This document shows positions 17,799 through 25,735 of a DNA stretch of 64,000 bases, piece after piece. The stretch is from contig CAYZVO010000017.1 in NCBI GenBank assembly GCA_964481655.1, positions 6,311 to 70,310 of the forward strand, in the 5' to 3' direction. The first letter of the stretch is position 1; every line of letters starts with the position of its first letter. A program made the translations under genes and the position numbers. The notes beneath the pieces were generated by a model. The model worked only from the letters and a program-made list of their open reading frames with translations, was not told the origin of the DNA and ran no database searches. This DNA comes from CALDOK01 sp964481655. GTDB taxonomy: Bacteria > Myxococcota_A > UBA796 > JAFGLY01.

Positions 17799-17855
17799 TG
17801 TCCCAATGATGGAACCAGCGGGGGCGCCGTGTTCCATGGGACAGGGCGTGGGACA
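17799..17855. promoter_or_regulatory. Array of five TGTYCCA half-sites (activator binding region B)
   Basis: Half-sites lie at 17799-17805 (TGTCCCA), 17810-17816 (TGGAACC), 17830-17836 (TGTTCCA), 17837-17843 (TGGGACA) and 17849-17855 (TGGGACA). The third and fourth abut to form the palindrome-like TGTTCCATGGGACA. The array lies 51-109 bases upstream of the -24 element before the FHA activator, consistent with autoregulation. Confidence 0.75.
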
Positions 17856-17904
17856 CGGAGCAGCGGTCGCGAGCGCTGTGGGGGCCGTGTTCACGCCATC
17901 ATGG

Positions 17905-17921
17905 CTGGCATCGAACTTGCG
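17905..17921 (+). promoter_or_regulatory. Sigma-54 promoter of the FHA activator gene
   Basis: CTGGCATCGAACTTGCG has GG at 17907-17908, ten bases, then GC at 17919-17920, with intact TGGCA and TTGC cores. It predicts a leader of about 160 bases if translation starts at 18092. The stretch 17769-18091 contains this promoter and the heptamer array, and no gene that I can support. Confidence 0.75.
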
Positions 17922-18091
17922 AGGGAGGTGGGTGAACTGTCTCCAGAGGACGTCCCTCCACCATGCCCACCAACCCAGACATCATCGCGCGTGGGGAAGT
18001 CCGGGGAAGGACCCGGGGACGCGCGCCGTGGCTGGGCGCGGGGATTCGGCATGGGCTACGTTCGCTGTGCCAATCCGTCGCCCGGGGAACG

Positions 18092-19453
18092 ATGACCACG
18101 CAACACACCGTCGCCGACACCGAGTGGACCGCAGAGCATGGCAGCGACGCGGCCGTGTTCGTGCTGGCCCACCACCCCGATCCTGCGTTGGTCGGGCTGC
18201 GGCGGGTCCTGGGCGAGGGCGAACGCTGGGTCATCGGCCGAGGCCGCTCGGTGCTCGGCGCCGGGGTGCTCGACGATCCCCGGATCTCGGGAGAGCACGC
18301 GGTCATCGGCATGCGCCGCGGCGCGGTGGTGGTGCGGGACCTCGACAGCCGCAACGGCACCAAGGTCAACGGCGTCCGGGTCGACAGCTGTCAGCTGCAC
18401 CCGGGCGACGTGCTGGGCCTCGGCTCGGCGGTCTGGGTGCTGTCCTCCGAGCCCGCGGAACGTCCTGCGCTGGCCGCCCCGAGCCAGGAGCTGGTGGGCG
18501 TGAGCTGGGCCCTGCACCGGGTGCAGCAGCAGATCGAGCAGGTCGCGCCCACCGACGCCACGGTGCTGGTCCTGGGCGAGCCCGGTGTGGGCAAGGAGCT
18601 TGTGGCCCGGGCGGTGCACGCCCAGAGCGGGCGGGCGGGCCAGCTGCTGAGCCTCAACTGCGGCGCCGTCAACGAGCAGCTGCTGCAGAGCGAGCTGTTC
18701 GGCCACGTGCGCGGCGCGTTCTCGGGTGCGGGCAAGGCCCGGCCGGGGCTGGTGGCCTCGGCGCGGGGCGGCACGCTGTTCCTGGACGAGATCGGCGACG
18801 CCTCGCCGGGGCTGCAGGTCAGCCTGCTGCGCCTGCTCGAAAACGGCGAGTATCGCCCGGTGGGCTCGGATCGCGTCGAGCACGCCGAGGTCCGGGTGGT
18901 GGCCGCCACCAACCGCCTCGAGGCGGGGGCGGATCAGGGCCAGCTCCGCGCGGATCTGCACGGGCGCCTGTCCCGCTGGGTCATCCAGGTGCCGCCCTTG
19001 CGCCACCGACGCGAAGACATCCCCACACTCGCGGCCCACTTCGCCTCCGCCGGCCGCGGCGCGCCCACCCAGCTGGATCACCGCCTGGCCCTGGCCCTGT
19101 GCTTGCACGGCTGGCCCGGCAACGTGCGGGAGCTCGCGGCGGTCATCGAGCGGCTCATGGTGGAGTGCGGCGGCGTGGACAAGCTGCGCCCCAGCGCGGA
19201 GCAGCTCAAGCGGCTGGGCCTGGGCTCCCACCCGGCTCCCCGCCACACCCCCTCCCTGGGTGGCTCCAGCAGCCCGTCCTCTCCTCGCCCCGAGCGCCCC
19301 GACGCCGAGCGGCTCGAGGCGGCGTTCGTGGCTTGCGGTGGCAGCATGAAAGCCCTGGCCAACCGGCTGGGGGTCGGGCGCAACACCCTGTATCGCTGGT
19401 TCGCGGCGGCGGGGCTCGATCCCAAGCAGCTCCGGGAGACCCACGGGCTCTGA
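18092..19453 (+). CDS. FHA-domain sigma-54-dependent transcriptional activator
   Basis: 453 residues from ATG 18092. An in-frame ATG at 17963 is rejected because the intervening 43 codons have unusually poor third-position GC for this genome. An FHA domain (about 33-118) has Arg50 in WVIGRGRS, SGEH (66-69) and RNGTKVNG (87-94), the phosphothreonine-binding residues. The AAA+ domain has Walker A GEPGVGKE (162-169), the sigma-54 contact loop GAFSGA (208-213, Ser replacing the usual Thr), Walker B TLFLDE (228-233) and arginine-finger region GRLSRW. A Fis-type helix-turn-helix ends it (ALANRLGVGRNTLYRW, about 421-436). It has no receiver domain, so input is probably phosphothreonine recognition. 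Heptamer arrays here and at two other promoters suggest its targets. Confidence 0.93.
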   Translation: MTTQHTVADTEWTAEHGSDAAVFVLAHHPDPALVGLRRVLGEGERWVIGRGRSVLGAGVLDDPRISGEHAVIGMRRGAVVVRDLDSRNGTKVNGVRVDSCQLHPGDVLGLGSAVWVLSSEPAERPALAAPSQELVGVSWALHRVQQQIEQVAPTDATVLVLGEPGVGKELVARAVHAQSGRAGQLLSLNCGAVNEQLLQSELFGHVRGAFSGAGKARPGLVASARGGTLFLDEIGDASPGLQVSLLRLLENGEYRPVGSDRVEHAEVRVVAATNRLEAGADQGQLRADLHGRLSRWVIQVPPLRHRREDIPTLAAHFASAGRGAPTQLDHRLALALCLHGWPGNVRELAAVIERLMVECGGVDKLRPSAEQLKRLGLGSHPAPRHTPSLGGSSSPSSPRPERPDAERLEAAFVACGGSMKALANRLGVGRNTLYRWFAAAGLDPKQLRETHGL

Positions 19454-19459
19454 TTCGGG

Positions 19460-19504
19460 TGTCCCACCCGTGTTCCACCCCCGCCCACGGTGTCCCACGG
19501 GACA
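19460..19504. promoter_or_regulatory. Array of four TGTYCCA half-sites (activator binding region C)
   Basis: Half-sites lie at 19460-19466 (TGTCCCA), 19471-19477 (TGTTCCA), 19491-19497 (TGTCCCA) and 19498-19504 (CGGGACA); the last two abut as GTGTCCC-AC-GGGACAC, a perfect 7-bp inverted repeat. The array lies between the activator stop codon and the sigma-54 promoter at 19571. Confidence 0.75.
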
Positions 19505-19570
19505 CTGGCGGGCGGCGTGAAATGCGTCATAAACCCGCTGTGGACGGGATCGTGCGCGTTCCTGACCGGG

Positions 19571-19587
19571 TTGGCACGCGGCTTGCG
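19571..19587 (+). promoter_or_regulatory. Sigma-54 promoter of the zinc-ribbon protein gene
   Basis: TTGGCACGCGGCTTGCG is a near-consensus RpoN site: GG at 19573-19574, ten bases, GC at 19585-19586. It is the best of the three in the window, 34 bases before the ATG at 19621. Confidence 0.85.
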
Positions 19588-19620
19588 AATGCATGGGGTG
19601 TCCCCTGTCGGAGCCCTCAC

Positions 19621-20235
19621 ATGTCCCCTGCGCTGCGCTCGTTGGATCTCCCCGCCACCTTCACGCCGCGGATCCTGCTGCCCCTCCCCATGCTCATGGG
19701 GGTCCCCAGCCCGACCTGCCCCCACTGCGGAGCCGAGCCCGTGAGCCTCGAGCAGCCGCGGACCTTCCGCTGCGGTGCCAGCTGGTCCAGCGCTGACGGA
19801 GCCGCCCCCTGTGGGTCGCCCCCTGCGGCACTGGTGCTCGGACATCTGCGGGCCTGGTGCCGGGACCACGAGCTGTTCGAGGCGGCGGCCTACCTGCGGC
19901 GCCACGCCCCCGAGGCCGATCCGGGCACCGGGCCCGATGTGCTCGGCTGGCTGCTGCCCATCGGTGTCACCACCATGCCCCCCCTGGTCTGCCCCTGCTG
20001 CAGCGCCCCGGTCCGAGGCCGGAGCATGGGCTGCCGCCACTACGCCTGCGGCTGCATGGTGCTCCGGGTCCCCGACCGCACCGCCAGCGAGGGCGGCTGG
20101 ATCGCGGTCATGCCCTGCCAGCAGCCTGGCTTCGAGCTGCTGCTCGAGGCCGTCGCGATGCTGCCGGACAACCCGCTGAACGCTTCGCGGCGCCGCACCC
20201 TGCTGGCGCTGCTGCACAAGGGGGCCTGGATCTAG
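19621..20235 (+). CDS. Cys-rich (zinc-ribbon-like) protein, sigma-54 controlled, novel
   Basis: 204 residues, no recognised family. Two Cys clusters are visible: CPHCG (about 33-37) paired with Cys51 and Cys64, and CPCCSAPVRGRSMGCRHYACGC (about 126-147, six Cys and one His), suggesting two zinc-binding modules separated by an alpha-helical segment (LVLGHLRAWCRDHELFEAAAYLRRH). There is no signal peptide, so it is likely cytoplasmic. CGGAG lies eight bases before the ATG. It lies directly downstream of the FHA activator with its own sigma-54 promoter and heptamer array, so it is probably a direct target. It could be a nucleic-acid- or protein-binding factor; the function is not known. Confidence 0.75.
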   Translation: MSPALRSLDLPATFTPRILLPLPMLMGVPSPTCPHCGAEPVSLEQPRTFRCGASWSSADGAAPCGSPPAALVLGHLRAWCRDHELFEAAAYLRRHAPEADPGTGPDVLGWLLPIGVTTMPPLVCPCCSAPVRGRSMGCRHYACGCMVLRVPDRTASEGGWIAVMPCQQPGFELLLEAVAMLPDNPLNASRRRTLLALLHKGAWI

Positions 20236-20239
20236 TCGC

Positions 20240-20530
20240 GGAGCAGAGCACCCCGACTTGGCGCGTGAGGCGCCAACGCTCGCCCCTCCGCCCCCGGAGC
20301 GCCCCGACTTGGCGCGTGAGGCGCCAACGCTCGACGCTCCGCCCTCGGAGCGCCCACCCTTGGCGCCCTGGACGCCAACGCTCGCCACTCAGCCCCCGGA
20401 GCCGCCACCCTTGGCGCGTGAGGCGCCAACGCTCGCCCTTCCGCCCCCGGAGCGCCCCGACTTGGCGCGTGAGGCGCCAACACTCACCACTCCGCCCCCG
20501 GAGCGCCCCGACTTGGCGCCTACGGCGCTC
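20240..20530. repeat. 51-bp tandem repeat, six copies, each forming a hairpin
   Basis: The word TTGGCG recurs at 20258, 20309, 20360, 20411, 20462 and 20513, an exact 51-bp period. Most units carry TTGGCGC-GTGAG-GCGCCAA, a perfect 7-bp stem with a 5-base loop. In the third unit the loop differs but the TTGGCG/CGCCAA stem is kept; the last unit is degenerate. The array fills the 300 bp between two convergent gene ends, so it may serve as a transcription stop or mRNA 3'-end protection for both. Because 51 is a multiple of three, open frames run through it on both strands; I regard these as fortuitous. Confidence 0.92.
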
Positions 20531-20535
20531 CCCGC

Positions 20536-23500
20536 CTACTCCTCCAGCGCTGCCACGATCCGCTTCACCTCGTCCAGCATGGCCTGCTTCTCCGATCCGG
20601 TGACGCGCCAGGGCATGTCCACCACGTCGCCGCCGTCGAGGTCGCCGTCGCCCAGGAAGGTGCCGCCCAGCATGGAGAGGTAGTCGGGCAGGGCGTCGAT
20701 GCGGTTGGCCGCGGCCCACATGCGGGCCCAGCCCTTGACGGTGGCCTCGGGGTTGTAGCCGCCGCCGCCCAGCATGAGCAGGTGAGGAGCGAAGCTCCGG
20801 ATGTGCTCGATGGCGTGGGCCATGCCGTTGTTGGTCAGCTGCAGGTGGGAGAGGGGATCGGTGCGGTGCATGTCTGCGCCGACCACCACCACGCAGGTGG
20901 TGGGCTCGAAGGCCAGGACCCGATCCACGATGACGTCGTCGAAGGCCTTCTGGAAGACCTCGTCGTCGGCCCCCGACGGCAGGGGCACGTTCAGCGTGTA
21001 GCCCTCGCCCGGGCCCTCGCCGCGCTCGTGCTCGAAGCCCTTCCAGGGGTACAGGGTCTTGCCGGACTCGTGGATGGAGACGGTCAGCACCCGGTCGTCC
21101 CGCCAGTAGGTGTCCTGCACGCCGTTGCCGTGGTGGGCGTCGATGTCGATGTAGGCCACCCGGTGCCCGGCGGCGAGCAGGGCGTCGATGGCGATGATGG
21201 CGTCGTTGACGTAGCAGAAGCCCTCGGCGTGGGCGCGGCCGGAGTGGTGCATGCCCCCCAGGGGATTGAACACCAGGTTGGCGCTCTGCTCGAGGATGAG
21301 CCGCACGCCGGTCATGGTGGCACTGCAGTACAGCTCCACGTACTCGGCGAGCCCGGGGAAGACGGGGCACTCTTCGGTGCCCAGGCCGTACTCGAGCAGG
21401 GACAGGTCGATCTCGCCGCGGGAGGCCCGCTGGATGGCGGCCCAGAAGCCCGGATCCACAGAGCCGGCCAGGGCGGTGGGGGGCAGGGGTTCGGGCATCT
21501 CGACCCGCATCCAGGGCTCCGACAGCCAGTCCTGCTTCTTGAGCAGATCGTACAGCGCCCGGGCCCTGCCGGGCTCGAACGGGTGGTTGTCCGATAGCTT
21601 GAAGTCGGCGAACTCGGGGCTGTGGATCAGGATGGCGTCCTTGGGGCGGCCGCGGTCCACGGGGCTGAACTGCACGGTGTAGGTGCGCAGCCCGGCCTCG
21701 TGGCGGACCTTGGCGGTGGGCCAGGCCCGATCCAGCATGTGGCGCATGGGCATGTTGTCCTGCAGGACCTCGGCGTACAGGCCGTGGAGGCCGCGGGCAT
21801 AGGCCACGTGGATCAGGTAGTTCGCCAGGAACTTGCCCAGGCCGTGGCCCTGGAAGTCGTCGTGCACCAGGATGTCGAACTCGCCCATGCGGTTGACGGG
21901 GTTGTACAGGCAGCGGCCCTCGCAGATGATGCGCCGGTTGCCCCGGGGACCCACCAGCCCCACGATGGCCATGTCCTTCGAGTAGTCGATGTTGGTCATG
22001 GCCATCAGCGTGGAACGCGACAGCGAGTTGAGGCTCGCGTGCCAGCGCATCCGCACGGTCTCGGGGGACAGCCCGTGGAACAGCTGCTGGATGCGGCGCA
22101 CGTCCGAGGGCTTGACCGGCCTGAAGAAGACCTCGAGGTCCCCGCGGAAGCTGCGGGTGGTCTCGTAGTGGTGGGGGTAGACGCAGCCGTGCTCCGGCTG
22201 CACGCCCTGGTCCTGGGCCACCATGCAGGCGGCCTTGGCCTGCTCCATCAGGGCCTGGCGGTGGCGGGGGTGGGCCACGGAGATGAGGGCCACGGCCCGC
22301 TCGCGCAGGGACAGCCCGCGCAGGTGCACCGATCCGTACTCGGTGACCACGATGTCCACCTTGGAGCGGGGCAGGAACACGCCGCGGCCGCTGCCGTCGG
22401 CCACGATGCGGGAGGTGCCGGTCTCGGGGTCCACCGACGGCAGGGCCAGCACCACCAGGCCCCCCTCGGAGCGGGAGGCGCCCTCGATGTAGTCCAGGGC
22501 CGCGCCCAGGCTGCCGCGCTTGGAGCTGGCCACGGTGCCGTGGATGCGGGCCTTGCCCGACAGGTCCATCTCCTCGACCTCGAGCACCGCCACCGCGCCG
22601 GGGTTCTGGCCGATCACGTGGGGATCGTTGACGTGATCCACCGGGTGCAGCTCGACGGCCGGGTTCTGGTGCAGGGCCTGGTACAGGGCCGCGTCGCCGT
22701 GGGCGGTGGTGGCCACGGTGCGGCCGCGGTGCACGGTCTTGGTGCGGTTGGTGACCGCGCCGGCGTGGATCAGGCGCAGCAGATCCGTGGTGAGCACGTC
22801 GGTGTGGATGCCCAGGTCCGTGCGCTGCTCGAGGAAGCGCATGGTGGCCGAGGAGACCGCGCTGCGGCCGAAGTGCAGGACGGCGCCGTCGCGGATGATG
22901 TCGGCCACCAGCCGGCCGATGGTCACGGAGACCGGGTCGGGGAGCTCCGTCTCCACCTCGATGAGGGGGGCGTGGCCCTCGACCAGCAGGTGCAGCTGGT
23001 CCACGTGTACCCGGGCGTCGCCGTGGGTCACGGGCATCCGATCGTTGACCTGGGCGATCACCAGCCCGGCGTGCTCCACGGCGGCCAGCCCGGCGTCCAC
23101 GGCGATGCCCAGGCTGCAGGAGCCCATGGCGTCGGGGGGGCTGACCTGCACCAGGGCCACGTCGATGTTCACGATGCCGTTGGCCATGGCCCGCGGCAGC
23201 TCGGTGACGCTCATTGGCGTGTAGTCGGCGCGGCCCTCGCGCACGGCCTCTTCCATGCCGCGACCCACGAAGAAGGTGTTCAGGCGGACGTTGGCCGCCA
23301 GCTTGGGATCGGCGAAGGTGCTCTCGCCCAGGCCGAGCAGGTGGATCACCACGACGTCCCGCAGCGCCGTGACCCGGGCGCGGAGCGCGGCGGTCAGCGC
23401 GGTGGGCTCGGCGGGGCCGCTGCCGATGTAGATCGTCTGGCCACTGCGGACCCGATCGATCGCCTCGGCCGCGCTCAGCAACTTCTGCGCGTAGCGCTCC

Positions 23501-23550
23501 CGCCAGGGGCGCACCGCTCCGCTGTTCCTCGGCCTGGTCAGCTCGTTCAT
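20536..23550 (-). CDS. Trifunctional acetyl-CoA hydrolase/GNAT/histone deacetylase-like fusion
   Basis: 1004 residues with three enzyme domains. Residues about 20-445 resemble acetyl-CoA hydrolase/4-hydroxybutyrate CoA-transferase family proteins (LEVEEMDLSGK at 323-333; GSLGAALDYIEGASRSEGG at 346-364). Residues about 470-625 are a GNAT acetyltransferase with acetyl-CoA loop DDFQGHGLGKFL (564-575). Residues about 640-960 are an AcuC-like deacetylase: MHHS (His768/769), DIDAHHGNG with zinc ligands Asp804 and His806, GADMH with Asp893, and GGGGY with Tyr932. All catalytic positions look intact. Hydrolase-GNAT fusions are known in deltaproteobacteria; the added deacetylase would put acetyl-CoA use, protein acetylation and deacetylation in one chain, analogous to AcuA/AcuC control. 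It lies 123 bp downstream of the FG-GAP gene. Confidence 0.93.
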   Translation of the reverse strand: MNELTRPRNSGAVRPWRERYAQKLLSAAEAIDRVRSGQTIYIGSGPAEPTALTAALRARVTALRDVVVIHLLGLGESTFADPKLAANVRLNTFFVGRGMEEAVREGRADYTPMSVTELPRAMANGIVNIDVALVQVSPPDAMGSCSLGIAVDAGLAAVEHAGLVIAQVNDRMPVTHGDARVHVDQLHLLVEGHAPLIEVETELPDPVSVTIGRLVADIIRDGAVLHFGRSAVSSATMRFLEQRTDLGIHTDVLTTDLLRLIHAGAVTNRTKTVHRGRTVATTAHGDAALYQALHQNPAVELHPVDHVNDPHVIGQNPGAVAVLEVEEMDLSGKARIHGTVASSKRGSLGAALDYIEGASRSEGGLVVLALPSVDPETGTSRIVADGSGRGVFLPRSKVDIVVTEYGSVHLRGLSLRERAVALISVAHPRHRQALMEQAKAACMVAQDQGVQPEHGCVYPHHYETTRSFRGDLEVFFRPVKPSDVRRIQQLFHGLSPETVRMRWHASLNSLSRSTLMAMTNIDYSKDMAIVGLVGPRGNRRIICEGRCLYNPVNRMGEFDILVHDDFQGHGLGKFLANYLIHVAYARGLHGLYAEVLQDNMPMRHMLDRAWPTAKVRHEAGLRTYTVQFSPVDRGRPKDAILIHSPEFADFKLSDNHPFEPGRARALYDLLKKQDWLSEPWMRVEMPEPLPPTALAGSVDPGFWAAIQRASRGEIDLSLLEYGLGTEECPVFPGLAEYVELYCSATMTGVRLILEQSANLVFNPLGGMHHSGRAHAEGFCYVNDAIIAIDALLAAGHRVAYIDIDAHHGNGVQDTYWRDDRVLTVSIHESGKTLYPWKGFEHERGEGPGEGYTLNVPLPSGADDEVFQKAFDDVIVDRVLAFEPTTCVVVVGADMHRTDPLSHLQLTNNGMAHAIEHIRSFAPHLLMLGGGGYNPEATVKGWARMWAAANRIDALPDYLSMLGGTFLGDGDLDGGDVVDMPWRVTGSEKQAMLDEVKRIVAALEE

Positions 23551-23673
23551 CGCTCACTCCGCCATCTGCGGAGTCAGGCATGTCCCCGCCCCCCGGCGAG
23601 GGCAAGGGAGAAGGCGTGGAAACGTGACCTGGGAGACCTGTTGCGCGGGCGTCGGCCCGCGGTCATCACCCGG

Positions 23674-25587
23674 CTACTCGCAGAAGGGCCCGGGCCAGAT
23701 CAGGTCGTTGTTCCGCTCCTCGCACTCGAGATCGTCGCTCGAGATGACGAAGACCATGGAGTCCGCGCCCTGGACATCCGAGGCGGCCAGCTCGATCTGG
23801 CGGGACTCTTCGTACCAGCCGGTCAGCAGGCTCGGGGGCAGGGTGATGGTGGTCAGCAGGGTGTCGGTGCTGCCGGTGCGCTTGTAGACCTCGACGGTGG
23901 CGGGCACGTCCAGATCCACCGCGCCCTGGTTGCCGGCGTGCAGCCAGAAGACGATGCGGTTCTCGTCGCAGTCGATCTCGCAGAGATCGCCCATGGCCAG
24001 GGTCAGGTCCGGGGCGGAGGTGCCGTCGCCGGCGGTCATGTCGCCGGAGCGGAAGTTGTTGTAGTCCAGCCAGTTCAGATCGGCCGTGGCGGGCACGGTG
24101 CCGTCGTCTTCCACGTTGGTGATGTGGTAGGCGTGCTGGTTCCAGACCTTGCGGCCGGGGCGCCAGGAGTTGTCGGCGTCGCCGAAGACGTGGATGCCGG
24201 TGTAGCTGCCGTACTGGGCGGTGTTGGGCACCACGATCTCGGCGTGGCCGTCACCGTCGACGTCGGCGATCGTCGGGTACTCCAGCCAGGTGCCGTTCGA
24301 GTGCTCGGCGCTCTCGAGCTTGACCGAGCCGTCCACGCCGTTGAAGACCCACAGACGGGTCTGGTCGGCGTAGACCACCTCGGCCACGCCGTCGCCCTCG
24401 AAGTCGAAGACCGCGGAGCCGGTGTTGCCCGAGGAGCTGTCGTCGGTGGTCTTCTGCCACAGGATGCTGCCGTCGGGGTCGAACACCGAGTACTGGGAGC
24501 CCGAGGCCACGCCGATCTCTGGCTCGCCGTCGCCGTCGTAGTCGGCCACGGTGGGCGGGCCGCCGTAGTAGCTCGAGCTGGCGCCGGGGATGCTCTTGGT
24601 CCACAGCACGGTGCCGTCGGTGTCCTGCAGCCGCATCTGGCCGTTGCCCGAGACCGCGATCTCGGCCTGGCCGTCGCCGTCGAAGTCCGCCACCGCGGGG
24701 TAGCCGTCGAGCTGGCCGTTGTACCACTTGGCGCTGCCGTCCATGTTGTACAGGGCGTTGCCCACCACGACCTCCTGCTGGCCGTCGCCGTCGACGTCCA
24801 CGGCGAAGGAGCAGGAGCCCACGTTGTTGTCGTTGACGCCGCCGAAGCCGTAGTTGCCCTTGCCGATGATGTTGCCGCTCGAGTCGAGGATCGCGCGCCC
24901 GGCGATGATCTCCGGGTCGCCGTCGCCGTTCATGTCCGAGATGGCCGGGACGTCGGAGACGCCGTCGATGTGGCCGGACAGGCCGCTCATGGTCCACTTG
25001 ATGGAGCCGTCGTGCTCGAAGGCCACCGCCCCGGAGGGGGTCAGGGAGACGATCTCGACGATGCCGTCGCCGTCGATGTCGGCGCAGGCCGCGCCGCCGG
25101 TGCCCTGGATGCCCGCCCCGGTCTTGCTCCAGTGCTCCGCGCCGCCGTCACCGGACATGGCCCGCAAGACACCGCCGGAGGTGTAGGAGCTCGAGCCGTA
25201 GGACACCAGGATGATGTCGGGGGTGTCCTCGTCGTCGATGACGCCGTCGCTGTTGTCGTCGGTGACCTGGCAGACGATGGGCTGGGTCATCACCTGGTTG
25301 CTGCTGGCGTCCACCGACCAGGTGGACTTGTACCATTCGACCACGGGGTTGAAGCTGCCCGTCTCGACCTCGTTCTCGCAGTCGGCGTCGGTGGAGGTCT
25401 CGTAGCCGGCGATGGTCTGGTCCTCGCAGTCCTCCTCGACGGGCTCGCTGTCCTGGGGCCGCTCGGAGTCGCGGGTCTCCGGGTCGCCCGAGTCGCCCTT
25501 GATGGGGTCCTCGAGCTCGTGCACGTCGTACTCGCTGCAGTTCACGCCCATGTTCACGAGCAGCAGGACGGGGAGCAGAGCACGCAT
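23674..25587 (-). CDS. FG-GAP/VCBS repeat exported surface protein
   Basis: 637 residues from ATG 25587 (GGAGG 8-9 bases upstream). The leader LLPVLLLVNMGVNC may be a lipoprotein signal. An acidic linker (residues 20-55) precedes propeller repeats of the FG-GAP type, each with a calcium-loop-like D.DGDG..E: ADIDGDGIVEIVS, SDMNGDGDPEIIAG, VDVDGDGQQEVVVG, ADFDGDGQAEIAVS, ADYDGDGEPEIGVA, FDFEGDGVAEVVYA and ADVDGDGHAEIVVP. A beta-sandwich-like C-terminal region ends in a Cys-containing tail (LECEERNNDLIWPGPFCE). Similar proteins are secreted adhesins or scaffolds in Myxococcota. It is divergent from the kinase at 25736. Confidence 0.88.
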   Translation of the reverse strand: MRALLPVLLLVNMGVNCSEYDVHELEDPIKGDSGDPETRDSERPQDSEPVEEDCEDQTIAGYETSTDADCENEVETGSFNPVVEWYKSTWSVDASSNQVMTQPIVCQVTDDNSDGVIDDEDTPDIILVSYGSSSYTSGGVLRAMSGDGGAEHWSKTGAGIQGTGGAACADIDGDGIVEIVSLTPSGAVAFEHDGSIKWTMSGLSGHIDGVSDVPAISDMNGDGDPEIIAGRAILDSSGNIIGKGNYGFGGVNDNNVGSCSFAVDVDGDGQQEVVVGNALYNMDGSAKWYNGQLDGYPAVADFDGDGQAEIAVSGNGQMRLQDTDGTVLWTKSIPGASSSYYGGPPTVADYDGDGEPEIGVASGSQYSVFDPDGSILWQKTTDDSSSGNTGSAVFDFEGDGVAEVVYADQTRLWVFNGVDGSVKLESAEHSNGTWLEYPTIADVDGDGHAEIVVPNTAQYGSYTGIHVFGDADNSWRPGRKVWNQHAYHITNVEDDGTVPATADLNWLDYNNFRSGDMTAGDGTSAPDLTLAMGDLCEIDCDENRIVFWLHAGNQGAVDLDVPATVEVYKRTGSTDTLLTTITLPPSLLTGWYEESRQIELAASDVQGADSMVFVISSDDLECEERNNDLIWPGPFCE

Positions 25588-25669
25588 GGGGGCCTCCAGC
25601 GACGGCGGGCGCGACGGTCTGCAGGGTAGCACGGGTGATCCCCGTTGGTGCCCGTGCCTGTGCGGGCAT

Positions 25670-25699
25670 TTGACGTGCGCGCACCCCCTGGACCATGCT
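25670..25699 (+). promoter_or_regulatory. Candidate sigma-70-type promoter for the cluster B kinase
   Basis: TTGACG at 25670-25675 and CATGCT at 25694-25699 are 18 bases apart, giving a start point near 25706, about 30 bases before the GTG. A small inverted repeat TGCCCG/CGGGCA (25649-25668) lies just upstream. The -10 is weak. Confidence 0.35.
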
Positions 25700-25735
25700 A
25701 GCCGAACCATCGACCCCTAGATCGCGCGCGCTCAC

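Noticed and set aside
17963..18091. Longer start for the FHA activator
   Set aside because: The 43 added codons include many A- and T-ending ones not seen in the window's real genes, and no domain is encoded there.
20258..20683. A plus-strand repeat protein encoded by the 51-bp array (17-residue unit)
   Set aside because: Open frames on both strands follow from the 51-bp period. No ribosome site is visible, and the frame continues antisense into the fusion gene.
21622..25629. A plus-strand open frame of about 1,335 codons
   Set aside because: It is antisense to the fusion enzyme and the FG-GAP gene; its product is a Gly/Val/Ala/His-rich mix typical of reverse-frame reading in GC-rich DNA.
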